Positions 7,369 to 16,523 of a DNA stretch of 64,000 nucleotides are shown piece by piece. The translations under genes were made by a program, and so were the position numbers. Each line of letters opens with the position of its first letter. The first letter of the stretch is position 1. The notes beneath the pieces were generated by a model that was given only the letters and a program-made list of their open reading frames with translations, had not been told where the DNA came from and searched no databases. This DNA is from Hyphomicrobiaceae bacterium (GTDB taxonomy: Bacteria; Pseudomonadota; Alphaproteobacteria; Rhizobiales; Hyphomicrobiaceae), in NCBI GenBank assembly GCA_041397645.1, contig JAWKWE010000004.1, positions 744,001-808,000 on the forward strand, given 5' to 3'.

Positions 7369-10300
7369 TTAGCGTTCCTCTCGCTTGATTACGTGCCAAC
7401 CGAACTGCGTCTTCACCGGCGCGGAAATCTCGCCGGGCTTCAGCGCGAAGGCTGCCTCCTCAAACGGTTTCAACATCTTGCCGCGCGCAAGCCACCCCAG
7501 GTCGCCGCCCTTCGCCGCAGTTGCTTCGTCCGTCGACAGCGACTTGGCGGTCTGCGCGAAATCAGCCCCGCCCTTGAGCACCTTCTCCGCAAGCTGAGCT
7601 TCGCTCTCCGACTTCAACAGGATGTGGCGCACGTGGACCTTCTCGCCGGTGTCAGTGCCGGAGCCGCGTTCCGATTTGTCTTCTGGACCGGTTTCGGATG
7701 AAGGGTCCGCCAATGCTGCGCCGAGGCGTACGATGCTGAAGCACTTGGCCTTGTCTTTATCATCCTGCGCAGACGCACAGGACTCGGCGTATGCGTCGCT
7801 CGTGACCGCTTGAAAGATGAAGCCCTTGAGTTCTTCTTCTGGCGTTTTCTTGGGGTCGAGCTCGATGGTCCACAGTTTCCAGGACCTCAAGGCTGCATCG
7901 ACAGGGCGGGTATCAGGTTTGGCATCGAGGCGCGTGATGATGGAGAGCGGCACGCTGTTCGGCCAGCCCGACGCCACCGCCATGACGGGAAAGTCGCACT
8001 CGTTTATGAGCTTCAGGTCGTAGCTGCCTTTCTTGCCGGTGCTCTTGTCGAGCTTGTGCACGAGGCACTCGTCGGCGATGACCTTCTCGCCGGTGTCGAA
8101 CCTCTGCGAAACCGTCGGCTTGGCTGCCTGCGTTGCATCCGCCGATTTCCCTTCGCTTGGAAGCGCTTTTCCCTGAGCGCTGCCAACCACTATCTTTCGG
8201 AACGGATTGCCTTTCGGCAAGATTTCGCAGCGCCCGTTCTGCTTATCCCTGGCGGCAGTGTCTCCCTTCCGCTCATAGAGCAGGACAAGGCGGTCGCAGA
8301 TCAATCGGCTGGTCGGTGCGGCGTGCTCTCCCTTGCGCAGCCATTGTTCGGCGTGATCGAACTTTTTTGCCGCTATCAGGACATTTCCAATCTCGGCGTA
8401 TCCGATCGGGTTCTTCATGTCGGCCTTGATGGCGAGCGCATAGTGGTTGAGCGCAGATCTGATGTTCTTCTGAGCGGACTCTTTGCGTTTGGCAAAAAAG
8501 TCGTTTTTACTAATGGCCTCGGCCACTTGTCCGATGTAGACGTGCGCCAAGGCGAGGTCTTCTGCGCCAAGCGTGCCTTCCTTTATCAGTGCCAGGCACG
8601 CATTGACGCGGAGCTCGGGATCCTCATTTTGGCTGCAGGATTCCGCATAGAACTCTGCCCAGTCGCCCGGCTTCGGGCCAAATGCCGCTTGGGCGGAAGC
8701 CTTCTTCAAAGCGCGCGCCTTGTCATCCTTCGGATCGATTTTCAGTGCTTCGTCCGCGTCTTTCCATGCTTTGGCGTGCTCGCCGAGCGCGGCGTAAGCC
8801 TCGGCCCGCTGCCTGTAAGGCTTCAGAGGGGCAAACGTCTCGATCGCGATCGTCTTGTCGAGGTCCGCGATCGCCAGCTCGTACTTCTTCTGCCGCAGAT
8901 TTGCGATTGCCCGGTTGCGGTAGGCATCGGCATTCTTGGGGTCGAAACGAAGCGCCTGCGTATAGTCGGCCACCGCCTTCTCATAGTCGCCCTTATTGAA
9001 ATACGCGGCACCGCGATTGTTCAAAGGCGTGGATTTTGCAGCCCCCGAGAGTGCGTCGACCTCAGCCGTACAGGCCTTGATCGAGGCATCAGGATTGGCA
9101 CCGGGGCAGCCCTTGCTCTCCTGGATCTGCTTGATCTTCTCCTGAGCCCGCTTCGCCCAGTCCGGCTCGCCGTGCTTGGCGACATAGACCTTGCCGAAGC
9201 ACTTGAGGGCGCCCTGGTCGTTTTCGCGGAACGCGCCGCAGCTGCGCTTATAGTCCTCCAAGGTGAGTGCCGAGACTTCCAGGCGCTTGAGGTACTGATC
9301 GGTGTCTACGGCACTGTCGAACTTGACGGCCAGCTCGCGCGCGCTCTGGTCAGGAAGCAAGGCAGCCGCCGCCTCCGACGTGCCAGGCTGCTGAACACGC
9401 AACACGAGGCCGTATTTGCAGGTGTTTTCAAACCACAGCTTGTAGCGCAAAGCCCCGCCATCGGTCTTCTCTCCCGTCTTCTCCATTGACTTCTTGATGC
9501 ACTTGTCGGCCGCCTGTCGTTCCATTTCTTCGGCAGCCGCCAATCCCGCTTTTACCGAAAGCGGAATCGCCCAGTCCCGTTTCCCGCGCTTCTCGTCATA
9601 CGCATTGGCAAAACACTCAAAGCGGAGTTCGAGGTCGGTGTCGAAAACGCCGGCGTCGCAGCTACGCCGAAACTCCGCCAGGCTGAGCGCTGCAAACTCC
9701 AGCTGTTTGAAGAGTTCATCAGGGTTGGCCCCGGCTGGCAAGTTCACACCCCAACTGTAGCCAATGGCAACGCCACTATCCTTCGATGGAGCGGGCGAAA
9801 TGAGTCCACGTCCCCGGAGCCACGGGCCTCGAACCGCGACAACAGGTTCGAAGGGGCAGTCGTTGGTGATCGACACGAAATGACTGTCTTTGGACCCGCC
9901 CCCCGCTTTCCCGATCGTCTTGTTGACGATGCACGTGTCGGCGTCCGCCGACGGCTTCGCTTGAGCGCTTGGGCTTTTTACAAAGCCGTTGACTTTGTCA
10001 AAGCAGGCACGCGCCTTTTCGGCATCTTCAACGTCGATCCCGGAGCAGCTCTTGTTGTATCGTTCAGCGGTAATCGCGGCTGCCGAAAAGGTCTCGATGA
10101 GCTTCTTGGGATCGGAGCCGGCTTTGGCGCTGAATGGAACTGTACGCAGAATCCCTAAGCGCCCGACGCTGCCGGCAAGGTCCAGAATGGCAGGCCTCTT
10201 CAGCAGCGAACCTTCGACAACAACCACAATCCCGAATTTGCATTCGTTGCCGACACTGAGCTCGAAGTTTCCCTTCTTGCTGTCGGGCGTCGGGTCGACC

Positions 10301-11709
10301 CAGGAACTGAGGCACTTTTCCAGCGACTCGTTGGAAGAGGGCGCCGGCGGTTGCTCCCTTTTGTTCGCCGCAGCGACCGCGAACAGCAGCGGCTCCTTCG
10401 GGCAGCGCTGGCCCGTAATCTCGGCCTTGACGACTTCGTATTCCTTGCGGTCCGTGGCCACTGAGCGCAGCTTGCCGTCGCTCCGCGTCGGCGCAAACTC
10501 CAGCTTCGCCTCGCAGGTGACCGACTTGCCGTCTGGGCTGAGCGGCCAGGAGAGGATCTCATAGTAGCTCTTGCGTTCGCGCACGCGTTTGAGCTTGCCG
10601 TCGTCGACGAGCCACGTCGTACGGTCGCCCTCACTGTCGATGGCAATCTCGCCGAAGCGCGTCTTGAAGGCTTTAAGGGTAGGTCCGTCGCCGATCTGCA
10701 TGCGATCGGTCAGCGTCTTGTCGTCGCCCACCTTCAGCTCGATCTTGCGCTCTTGCGAGACAATTGGTCCGGTCTTCCCGCTCTTGAGGCTCCGCATCTG
10801 GGTATCGAGGTCGAGAACGAACGACAGCGTCTGTCCTTTGAGCTTGTCGGCGGCTTTCCTCTGCTCTGGGGCGACGAGCCATGTCTTTTCGCAGCGCTTA
10901 TAGGTGACGCGCCGTTTGCGCCCCTCGCGCAGGCGCATAGTGTCGCCCTTGATGCGGTCGAAGGTGAAGCTTGTGCGCTTGTAGCCTTTCTTCGTCGCGC
11001 ACAGCGTGTCGACCGGAAGCTTCGGCGTCAGCGGAAACAGCCCCGTCAACCAGCACGCGCCATCCGCGCGGTCGATGCCGTGTGGCTGGATCCACAACAG
11101 GTCCCCCGTGCGCGCGGCATCGTCGAAGATGCCCGGGCACTCCTTGCGCTCCGGCACCCAAGCGCCGACGAGCTCGGGCGGCAAGTCGGAGTTGGGCGGC
11201 GGCAGCTTTTCATCGATCGGGTCGCGCCAGCCGCAGGCCTGGCGGATGACGCGCTGGAAGTAGCCCGCCCGCAGCGCCAGCTTCCCGTCGATGTTGGTGA
11301 AGTATGCGGCACCATCTTCCAGGCACCACACATCGGGGTAGAGCCCACGCCAGTCGAACCCGATCGGGACGAGCTCCTGGGCGACATAATCGCGCCCGCC
11401 CGTGTAGTTGGCATTGTACTCGATGAGATATTTGACCGGCCTGTCGAAGAAATGGCAGTGCGTGTTGCTGTCCGCCTGGTCCAGTTTCGGCTGCAGCGAA
11501 AATGGCCGCTTCTCCGCAATACAGCCTTCACTGTCGAGCGGGCAGATCTGCAGCGTGTAGGGCAGCGTGCCCGACCAGCCGAGCTCGGTTGTCACGGAGC
11601 CGCAATAGAGCTTGAGTGGCGCCGGCGTCTGGTCGGCGGCCAGCACTGTCGTGGTGGCGAACGAGGCGGCGGCAAGAAATAACCATACGAGCAACACACG
11701 AAAAAGCAT
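7369..11709 (-). CDS. Large exported protein: four cysteine repeats, TPRs and a C-terminal parvulin domain
   Basis: 1446 residues with signal peptide LVWLFLAAASFATTTVLAA. After an N-terminal cysteine-rich region, a unit of about 115 residues occurs four times, near 466-585, 593-715, 737-860 and 1215-1330. Each begins with xCxxxK, then NxCxFxxxV, and ends in a helix with SC plus a KCF/ECF/ACF motif. TPR motifs (NNRGAAYFNKGDYEKAVADY and others) fill about 890-1150. The last 87 residues are a PpiC-type rotamase (HVRHILLKSESEAQ, GGDLGWLARGKM, FGWHVIKREER). Parvulins catalyse prolyl isomerisation, usually in outer-membrane or secreted protein folding. The start has GGGAG upstream. The architecture is unusual and the function unknown. 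Confidence 0.8.
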   Translation of the reverse strand: MLFRVLLVWLFLAAASFATTTVLAADQTPAPLKLYCGSVTTELGWSGTLPYTLQICPLDSEGCIAEKRPFSLQPKLDQADSNTHCHFFDRPVKYLIEYNANYTGGRDYVAQELVPIGFDWRGLYPDVWCLEDGAAYFTNIDGKLALRAGYFQRVIRQACGWRDPIDEKLPPPNSDLPPELVGAWVPERKECPGIFDDAARTGDLLWIQPHGIDRADGACWLTGLFPLTPKLPVDTLCATKKGYKRTSFTFDRIKGDTMRLREGRKRRVTYKRCEKTWLVAPEQRKAADKLKGQTLSFVLDLDTQMRSLKSGKTGPIVSQERKIELKVGDDKTLTDRMQIGDGPTLKAFKTRFGEIAIDSEGDRTTWLVDDGKLKRVRERKSYYEILSWPLSPDGKSVTCEAKLEFAPTRSDGKLRSVATDRKEYEVVKAEITGQRCPKEPLLFAVAAANKREQPPAPSSNESLEKCLSSWVDPTPDSKKGNFELSVGNECKFGIVVVVEGSLLKRPAILDLAGSVGRLGILRTVPFSAKAGSDPKKLIETFSAAAITAERYNKSCSGIDVEDAEKARACFDKVNGFVKSPSAQAKPSADADTCIVNKTIGKAGGGSKDSHFVSITNDCPFEPVVAVRGPWLRGRGLISPAPSKDSGVAIGYSWGVNLPAGANPDELFKQLEFAALSLAEFRRSCDAGVFDTDLELRFECFANAYDEKRGKRDWAIPLSVKAGLAAAEEMERQAADKCIKKSMEKTGEKTDGGALRYKLWFENTCKYGLVLRVQQPGTSEAAAALLPDQSARELAVKFDSAVDTDQYLKRLEVSALTLEDYKRSCGAFRENDQGALKCFGKVYVAKHGEPDWAKRAQEKIKQIQESKGCPGANPDASIKACTAEVDALSGAAKSTPLNNRGAAYFNKGDYEKAVADYTQALRFDPKNADAYRNRAIANLRQKKYELAIADLDKTIAIETFAPLKPYRQRAEAYAALGEHAKAWKDADEALKIDPKDDKARALKKASAQAAFGPKPGDWAEFYAESCSQNEDPELRVNACLALIKEGTLGAEDLALAHVYIGQVAEAISKNDFFAKRKESAQKNIRSALNHYALAIKADMKNPIGYAEIGNVLIAAKKFDHAEQWLRKGEHAAPTSRLICDRLVLLYERKGDTAARDKQNGRCEILPKGNPFRKIVVGSAQGKALPSEGKSADATQAAKPTVSQRFDTGEKVIADECLVHKLDKSTGKKGSYDLKLINECDFPVMAVASGWPNSVPLSIITRLDAKPDTRPVDAALRSWKLWTIELDPKKTPEEELKGFIFQAVTSDAYAESCASAQDDKDKAKCFSIVRLGAALADPSSETGPEDKSERGSGTDTGEKVHVRHILLKSESEAQLAEKVLKGGADFAQTAKSLSTDEATAAKGGDLGWLARGKMLKPFEEAAFALKPGEISAPVKTQFGWHVIKREER

Positions 11710-12022
11710 TCACGGCTCCCAGGATCTTGGCTTAGACAAGCGCTGTCGCAAAAGTCTCGGGTCGACCGAGGAGAATAGCGGCTGGTTGTGTCGTTACAAT
11801 ATCTCTGTGAGATGGGCCCGGGTCCGGCATCCAACTTGGGCGCAAATTCCCGAGAGCGCGTTCGGCGTTGGGTCAACGCGGCGGTTGGCAGCCAATTACA
11901 AACCGCCCTGCGTGTGCCTCCCTGGTGTATCACAGCAACCATGGTCTGACTTGTTCTTCACGCAGACATGAGACTTTGGAGCCATTTCAAATCGTCGCTT
12001 CGCGTGATTGGTGACGGACGCA
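11710..12022. other. Intergenic, no gene recognised
   Basis: Upstream region of the large parvulin gene. Overlapping short frames exist on both strands but none has a recognisable product or ribosome binding site. The promoter of the leftward exported-protein cluster is presumably here. Confidence 0.35.
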
Positions 12023-12063
12023 AGAGCAGCCCCGCCGCATCAAAGACGGGCGGGGCTTGCTCT
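12023..12063 (-). terminator. Strong hairpin after the AlpA-like gene
   Basis: AGAGCAGCCCCGCC (12023-12036) pairs with GGGCGGGGCTTGCTCT (12048-12063) with a single bulge, giving a GC-rich stem with an 11-nt loop. It lies 22 nt beyond the stop codon of the leftward AlpA-like gene. No U-run follows, so it is a terminator-like hairpin rather than a textbook intrinsic terminator. Confidence 0.45.
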
Positions 12064-12085
12064 GGCCGATATGTCTTCGAGGCAA

Positions 12086-12334
12086 TCACTCATCGATCGG
12101 CTCGGGAATGATCACGACCGTGCGATTCTTGAGCCATTCCTCGATGTCGATTTGACGCCAGGCGACGCGGTTCTCGCCGACGCGCACCCGGCGCGGAAAC
12201 TTGCCGGCGCGCTCCAGGCGATAGATGTGCTGCGCCGTGTAGGGAACGAGGCTTAAGACCTCCTTGCGGGTCAACAAGCGAAGATGGGCGAACGTATCGG
12301 GGCCGGCACGGGGTACAACTGGCTCAATGTTCAT
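12086..12334 (-). CDS. AlpA-family DNA-binding protein / excisionase-like
   Basis: About 82 residues with a MerR/excisionase-type winged helix: LLTRKEVLSLVPYTAQHIYR, then LERAGKFPRRVRVGENRVAW and an IEEWLKNR ending. AlpA-type proteins regulate integrase expression or act as recombination directionality factors in prophages and genomic islands. It lies in the same orientation as the integrase two genes upstream, supporting an integration module. The ATG at 12334 has GGAG upstream; two earlier in-frame ATGs are possible. Confidence 0.75.
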   Translation of the reverse strand: MNIEPVVPRAGPDTFAHLRLLTRKEVLSLVPYTAQHIYRLERAGKFPRRVRVGENRVAWRQIDIEEWLKNRTVVIIPEPIDE

Positions 12335-12442
12335 GAGCATGGTCTCCATCAAACTGGCGGCGGATGGACCGCCCGGGCTGCGGGCGGGAATCAGCCCGCC
12401 CTGTACCCATGAGACCGCACGTAAGTAAAAACTTGTTTAATA

Positions 12443-13129
12443 TTACTTTTGTTTCCGGTGGCGCATCTGCAGGGCGAGGCCCAGCTTGCGCAAGTCCTCC
12501 GGGTCGTACCGGCCGGAAAGATCCTCGACCATTTCGTCGATGCGCGCCGAGAGCGTGAGAAGCTCGGGCAGCGTGTCGTCGGGATTGCGGTGACACCACA
12601 CGTTAAATGCGTTGTAGAGGCCAGGGTCGAGGGCCTTCACATGTGGCCGTATGAGACCCCGCCCGAGCCAGGGTGCATAGACACGCCGGATGAAGGCCAC
12701 CGGATTTTCACTGCGGCCCTCCCGTTCGCTCCATAGCTCCGGCGCTTTGTCGGGAAGGGGCGGCGGTTGCCCCGTTTGCTCGTACGTTGCGGCAAGCTCT
12801 CTCAAGAGACCGGCGATTTGCCTGGATGAGAGGCGGGCGGGTTTCGTTAGGCGCGCGACATGGCGCTTGATGCGGGCGATGAGATCACGAGCAACCTTCT
12901 CTGATAAGGGCGCGCCTTCCTCGACAGCGCTGCGTGACTCAATTGATCGCGGCGGTTTGGATGTATCACCGACGAGATACTTGATGGCGGAGCGTCTCTT
13001 CGCCCCGCGCGCAACGGGTCTAACCTGAACTTCGAACAGTTTCGACGGGTCGGGTGCGGCGGCGTCAGGTGATGTCCTTCGAGCTGCGCGGGCACGTCGA
13101 GTGGATTGATCGCCGGACTTTGCGGGCAT
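12443..13129 (-). CDS. Hypothetical protein of the integration module, 228 aa
   Basis: A basic N-terminal third (RRARAARRTSPDA, RGAKRRSAIKYLVGD) is followed by a helical domain with LSEKVARDLIARIKRHVARL and a C-terminal part containing FIRRVYAPWLGRGLIRPHV and LYNAFNVWCHRNPDD. There is no signal peptide. Proteins of this type sit between integrase and AlpA genes in islands of Hyphomicrobiales, but I cannot name a function; DNA binding is plausible from the basic N-terminus. The ATG at 13129 is preferred because the longer frame starts with TTG. Confidence 0.6.
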   Translation of the reverse strand: MPAKSGDQSTRRARAARRTSPDAAAPDPSKLFEVQVRPVARGAKRRSAIKYLVGDTSKPPRSIESRSAVEEGAPLSEKVARDLIARIKRHVARLTKPARLSSRQIAGLLRELAATYEQTGQPPPLPDKAPELWSEREGRSENPVAFIRRVYAPWLGRGLIRPHVKALDPGLYNAFNVWCHRNPDDTLPELLTLSARIDEMVEDLSGRYDPEDLRKLGLALQMRHRKQK

Positions 13130-13208
13130 GAAGGAGCCTCGGATCGGAAAAGCGGGCACACGCGGCAACGAATCGCGATGCAATCTTATTCCATAAATCT
13201 ATTACGAT

Positions 13209-14483
13209 CTACGCGGCCTTGGCGCGTCGGCTGACGATTTGGGCCAAATGCGCCTCCCATGCTGCAAGGGCTTCGCGCTTCTCCTTGTCATACGCATAGC
13301 GGTTATAGACAGCATCGGTCACGCCGCGACTCATGGGGCTGTGATTGAGCACGAGGGAACGCACGTGAACCGGAAGGCCCAAGCGCGCCATCTCGGTGCC
13401 AACGGTGCGCCTCAGGTCATGTGGGGATACGCGGGCAATTTTGATTTCAGCGACCAGTCGCGCCATGGCCCGCGTGACCGCGTTCGCCGAAATTGGCTCG
13501 TCTTCCTGCGATTCCGGTGATGCGAACACATACACACTGTCGTCCGGACTCGCGGCCATCGCCTTGGCAAACTCCGCCTTGGCGAGCGGGCAGAGCGGAA
13601 CGCGATGCAGAAGCCCGTTCTTGGTGCGCTCACCGGGAATGGTCCAGACCGGCTCGTCGATATCGAGCTCCAGCTCCGACTTCCTGGCCTCAACCACTTC
13701 GGAGCGTCGCTGCCCGGTAAGAAGTAGCAGGCGAAGCACGGAGCGTGTTGCGGGCGAGAGCATGCGACCCTTCTCGCCGCGCGCCATGTGCTCCCCGGTC
13801 GTGGTTTCGGTTGCTTCAAGCGCCTGCCAGAAGGTCACCATGCCGGCGCTATTCAGCACGCGCTCGCGCGGCCGGCGCTTGCCCACTTTGCGCAGGCGGG
13901 CAGCAGGATTGGCGTCGATCAAGCCTTCGTCGAGCGCCCAGTTGAGAACGCGGTTGATCAAGACAAGGACTTCGTTGGAGACGAGGGGCGTGGCTTTGGC
14001 CGCCACCTTGTCACGGTAGCGGGCGATCTCGATGCGTTTCAGATCGGCAATGCGCTTGGTTGCGAACTCGCCTTCCAGATGATTGCGATAACGCGAGAGA
14101 TCCGTCTCTGCGCGGGTGAGCTTCACGAGCGCGTGGCGCTTGTACCAGTCCTCGAAGACTTCGCCGAAGGTGAGGGCCTCTTGCTTCTTCGCGACGCGCT
14201 CAGCGACAGGATCGCGATCCTCGACCTTCACGCGCGTCATGATCCGCCCGGCGGCCTGAGTAGCGTCCTGCAGACTGACAGACCTGACATCGCCGAGGGA
14301 ATACTGGCGGAATTTCTGTGTCTTGCGGCCGCCTGGCTGGTAGCGGACGTACCAGGTCTTCTGACCGTTTGGACCGACGTTCAGCCATAGGCCCGGCACG
14401 CCTTCGATGCGGTAGCGCGTGCGCTTTCCATCGATGGCTTTGGCAGCGAGGATCTGACGGTGATTTCGCTTCAGAATGGGCAT
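13209..14483 (-). CDS. int: Tyrosine integrase with N-terminal DUF4102-like domain
   Basis: 424 residues with the architecture of island integrases: an arm-binding N-terminal domain (GVPGLWLNVGPNGQKTWYVR), a core-binding helical domain, and a catalytic domain. The active-site residues are visible: Arg near 259 (LLLTGQRRSEV), His/Arg near 355 and 358 (SPHDLRRTVGTEMA), a second His in VLNHSPM, and the nucleophile Tyr near 393 (TDAVYNRY). It reads away from the tRNA-Ala 3' fragment at 14671-14707, the likely attachment site. The ATG at 14483 is chosen; a TTG at 14534 would add 17 residues. It looks intact. Confidence 0.9.
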   Translation of the reverse strand: MPILKRNHRQILAAKAIDGKRTRYRIEGVPGLWLNVGPNGQKTWYVRYQPGGRKTQKFRQYSLGDVRSVSLQDATQAAGRIMTRVKVEDRDPVAERVAKKQEALTFGEVFEDWYKRHALVKLTRAETDLSRYRNHLEGEFATKRIADLKRIEIARYRDKVAAKATPLVSNEVLVLINRVLNWALDEGLIDANPAARLRKVGKRRPRERVLNSAGMVTFWQALEATETTTGEHMARGEKGRMLSPATRSVLRLLLLTGQRRSEVVEARKSELELDIDEPVWTIPGERTKNGLLHRVPLCPLAKAEFAKAMAASPDDSVYVFASPESQEDEPISANAVTRAMARLVAEIKIARVSPHDLRRTVGTEMARLGLPVHVRSLVLNHSPMSRGVTDAVYNRYAYDKEKREALAAWEAHLAQIVSRRAKAA

Positions 14484-14670
14484 GAACAAAACGCGTCCGT
14501 TGGGCACATACGGCACATACCGGGCACATACCAAAGCAGCCTTTGGCGTGTGTGAGGGTTATCCCATGGAACGAGGGTGCACACAATAAAAACAATAAAA
14601 TCATGATGTTAAGCTGTGCCTGCCGGAACCCCCCGGAACCTGCAAAAACACCCCTGGAGCCGATCGCACT

Positions 14671-14707
14671 GCAGAGGTCAGGGGTTCGATTCCCCTCGGC
14701 TCCACCA
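14671..14707 (+). other. attR-like 3' fragment of a tRNA-Ala gene
   Basis: The segment holds a complete T-arm (AGGGG 14680-14684, loop TTCGATT, CCCCT 14692-14696), the 3' acceptor strand CGGCTCC (14697-14703), discriminator A and an encoded CCA. The T at position 70 of the acceptor is what the G3-U70 identity pair of tRNA-Ala requires. The D-arm and anticodon arm are missing. Curiously GGAGCCG at 14656-14662 could pair with the acceptor strand. It is best explained as an integration attachment site. Confidence 0.65.
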
Positions 14708-15355
14708 ATCAGTTCCCGTTGTTATTCCGTTTTCCGGCCCCTTCATGGAAACCCTCATGATCTCACCAGGTTGCCGGCGACACCCGCGGCGCCATCGCCG
14801 TCTCTCAGGTCCAATTGGCTCCTAGTTCCTCGGTCATAGACCCGAAGTCTCTGGCCTCGAAAAACCATTTCCGGGCGCCGTCCGCTGCCACGCTGCAGAG
14901 ACAAGGTTCTCACTGAACTGAGACCGGTTCGAAGGTGGAAGGGGGCACTTCGTCCGTTCTTCGCAGAGGATCAGGACTGGTGGGTCGGCACTGACGCAGC
15001 AGCTTTTGACCGAGAACGTTAGTGAGGCTCAGCGGGGCTTTCTTGATGCCCAAAGCTGCCCTGAGCAGGTGCACTATGCGTTCTATATCTACAAATGCAT
15101 CGCGGAATTTCCGAGATCTGCTGCTCGCTCAGTTCTAAGTTTACACCAGCGCGATCGAGGACCGTAGCACCTCTGGAAGCTGGGGGCGTGAAAGCGCGAT
15201 GCCTCATCCAGCACAGGATTAGCAAGTTCTCGTCCGTCGAAGAGTAGACCTAGAGGGCCATCGAACGCCCTGGGTCCGTGTCGGTGCTGATCCTGCAGAG
15301 CCAACGACGGAGATCGTGCCTCAGTATCGCCACACTGGCACTGTTATCAAAGATT
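14708..15355. other. Gene-poor stretch between attachment site and Zur box
   Basis: Two overlapping leftward frames (15089-15304 and 15019-15225) read as different halves of something protein-like, for example FDGRELANPVLDEASRFHAP in one and NLELSEQQISEIP in the other. This could be a decayed gene with a frameshift, but I cannot assign it. Otherwise no feature is seen. Confidence 0.3.
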
Positions 15356-15371
15356 GGATATTATAACATCC
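15356..15371. promoter_or_regulatory. Zur box 1, before the COG0523/NicO operon
   Basis: GGATATTATAACATCC is a near-perfect palindrome ending 36 nt before the first COG0523 gene. The identical 16-mer occurs at 31430-31445, and its reverse complement GGATGTTATAATATCC at 23899-23914. The central TTATAA with flanking ATC arms matches the known alphaproteobacterial Zur operator style. Zinc-loaded Zur should repress the downstream operon. Confidence 0.8.
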
Positions 15372-15407
15372 GAACTGTAGTAGCAGTGGCGGCGCCGTCT
15401 TTTACCG

Positions 15408-16523
15408 ATGATACCCATCGCGCTTCTCACCGGCTTCCTTGGAGCTGGAAAGACGACTGTCCTCAATGCCTTGCTGCGGGATCCGCGGTTCGCGCACTCG
15501 GCTGTCCTGATCAATGAGTTCGGGGAGACGGGGATCGACGGTGATCTCATCGTCGAGTTCAGCGCGGATGTTATCGAGACCACGACGGGGTGTCTGTGCT
15601 GCACGGCTTCCAGTGACGTGCGCCAATCCTTGTTTGATCTCTGGCTGCGCCGCCACAAGAAGGAGGTTCCGGAGTTTCGCCGTGTGCTCATCGAAACAAC
15701 AGGGCTCGCCGATCCTGCGCCGGTCATCCATGCGCTGACGATACCGCAAAGCTACGGCCTCATGGATAAAACCGTAGCCGGGCAATTTGCGCTCGCTTCG
15801 GTAATCACGACAGTTGATGCGATCAATGCGCCCGGTTCCGCAGCGGCCTATCTCGAAGCGTTGAAGCAGATCGCGCTGGCCGATGCCATACTGATTACGA
15901 AGATGGAGCTGACGCCTGCACGTCACAGGGAGGGTCGGCGCGACATTCTCGGTGAGATGATTGCGGATACGAATCCCGGCGCGCATGTTTTCGAAAAGCA
16001 GAACGACTGGGACCGCTTTGTCGATTGGCTTCTGAAAAATCGGACCTACGAACGCACAGCCCGAACGAGCGAGGCGCTCGCCTGGCTCAATGCGGAAGCC
16101 GTTCTGGAGCATGGACCTCATGCTCAAGTGCACGAGAATGAAAGTCGGCACAAAGATGGGATCCGCGCTCAGTGCCTGATTATCGATGAACCGATTTCCC
16201 CCATTGTTTTCAATTTTTTTATGAACGCTCTGCAAGCAAGCGCTGGCGCGGCGCTCCTGCGCGTTAAAGGACTAGTTGCTCTGGACGACGATCCAACGCG
16301 CCCAGTGGTCATCCATGGCGTCCAGCACCTCGTGCAGTGCGTCGACCGACTTGCGCAGTGGCCCAGCACAGACCAACGCACGCGCATCGTGTTCATCGGT
16401 CAAAACATCGACATTCGTGCAATGAAATCCATCCTTTTGACAAAGACTGGTAAGGCCAAACGCGCGGCTCGCTCACCTGTTGAATCAAAAGTCATCAAGG
16501 AGACGTTCCATGACGACCCCTGA
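15408..16523 (+). CDS. COG0523 (CobW/YjiA-type) GTPase, putative metallochaperone 1
   Basis: 371 residues. The P-loop is GFLGAGKTT (residues 9-17) and the family metal motif GCLCC is at 61-65. The Walker B-like segment is RVLIETTGLADP. The base-recognition motif, normally NKxD, reads TKME, a deviation. The C-terminal CobW_C domain spans about 250-345. COG0523 proteins use GTP to deliver metal to client proteins, and Zur-regulated members act under zinc limitation. It is the first gene behind Zur box 1 and overlaps the next COG0523 gene by 14 nt. Substrate protein unknown. Confidence 0.85.
   Translation: MIPIALLTGFLGAGKTTVLNALLRDPRFAHSAVLINEFGETGIDGDLIVEFSADVIETTTGCLCCTASSDVRQSLFDLWLRRHKKEVPEFRRVLIETTGLADPAPVIHALTIPQSYGLMDKTVAGQFALASVITTVDAINAPGSAAAYLEALKQIALADAILITKMELTPARHREGRRDILGEMIADTNPGAHVFEKQNDWDRFVDWLLKNRTYERTARTSEALAWLNAEAVLEHGPHAQVHENESRHKDGIRAQCLIIDEPISPIVFNFFMNALQASAGAALLRVKGLVALDDDPTRPVVIHGVQHLVQCVDRLAQWPSTDQRTRIVFIGQNIDIRAMKSILLTKTGKAKRAARSPVESKVIKETFHDDP

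Larger units (their letters stand above)
12086..14707. mobile_element. Integration module at right end of an integrative element
   Basis: An AlpA-like factor, an unknown protein and a tyrosine integrase are followed by a tRNA-Ala 3' end. In tRNA-targeted islands the intact tRNA stands at one end and a duplicated 3' end, in the same orientation, at the other. The fragment here is oriented rightward, so the element should lie to its left, which agrees with the position of the integrase. No matching intact tRNA is present in 1-14670, so the element extends past the left edge or has lost its left site. Confidence 0.6.

Noticed and set aside
7810..9489. Long 559-codon open frame on the plus strand
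   Set aside because: It lies wholly antisense to the parvulin-repeat gene, whose frame carries recognisable TPRs and cysteine repeats; the plus-strand product has no domain and reflects high GC.
10753..11682. 309-codon plus-strand frame antisense to the start of the same gene
   Set aside because: Arg/Leu/Ala-rich product without motifs; the opposite strand encodes a signal peptide and cysteine-rich region.
14656..14707. Functional tRNA gene
   Set aside because: Only the T-arm and 3' acceptor are present; the D-arm and anticodon arm are missing, so it cannot decode.
15019..15304. Small leftward genes between the attachment site and the Zur box
   Set aside because: Two frames each look partly protein-like but neither is complete or recognisable; listed only as a gene-poor stretch.
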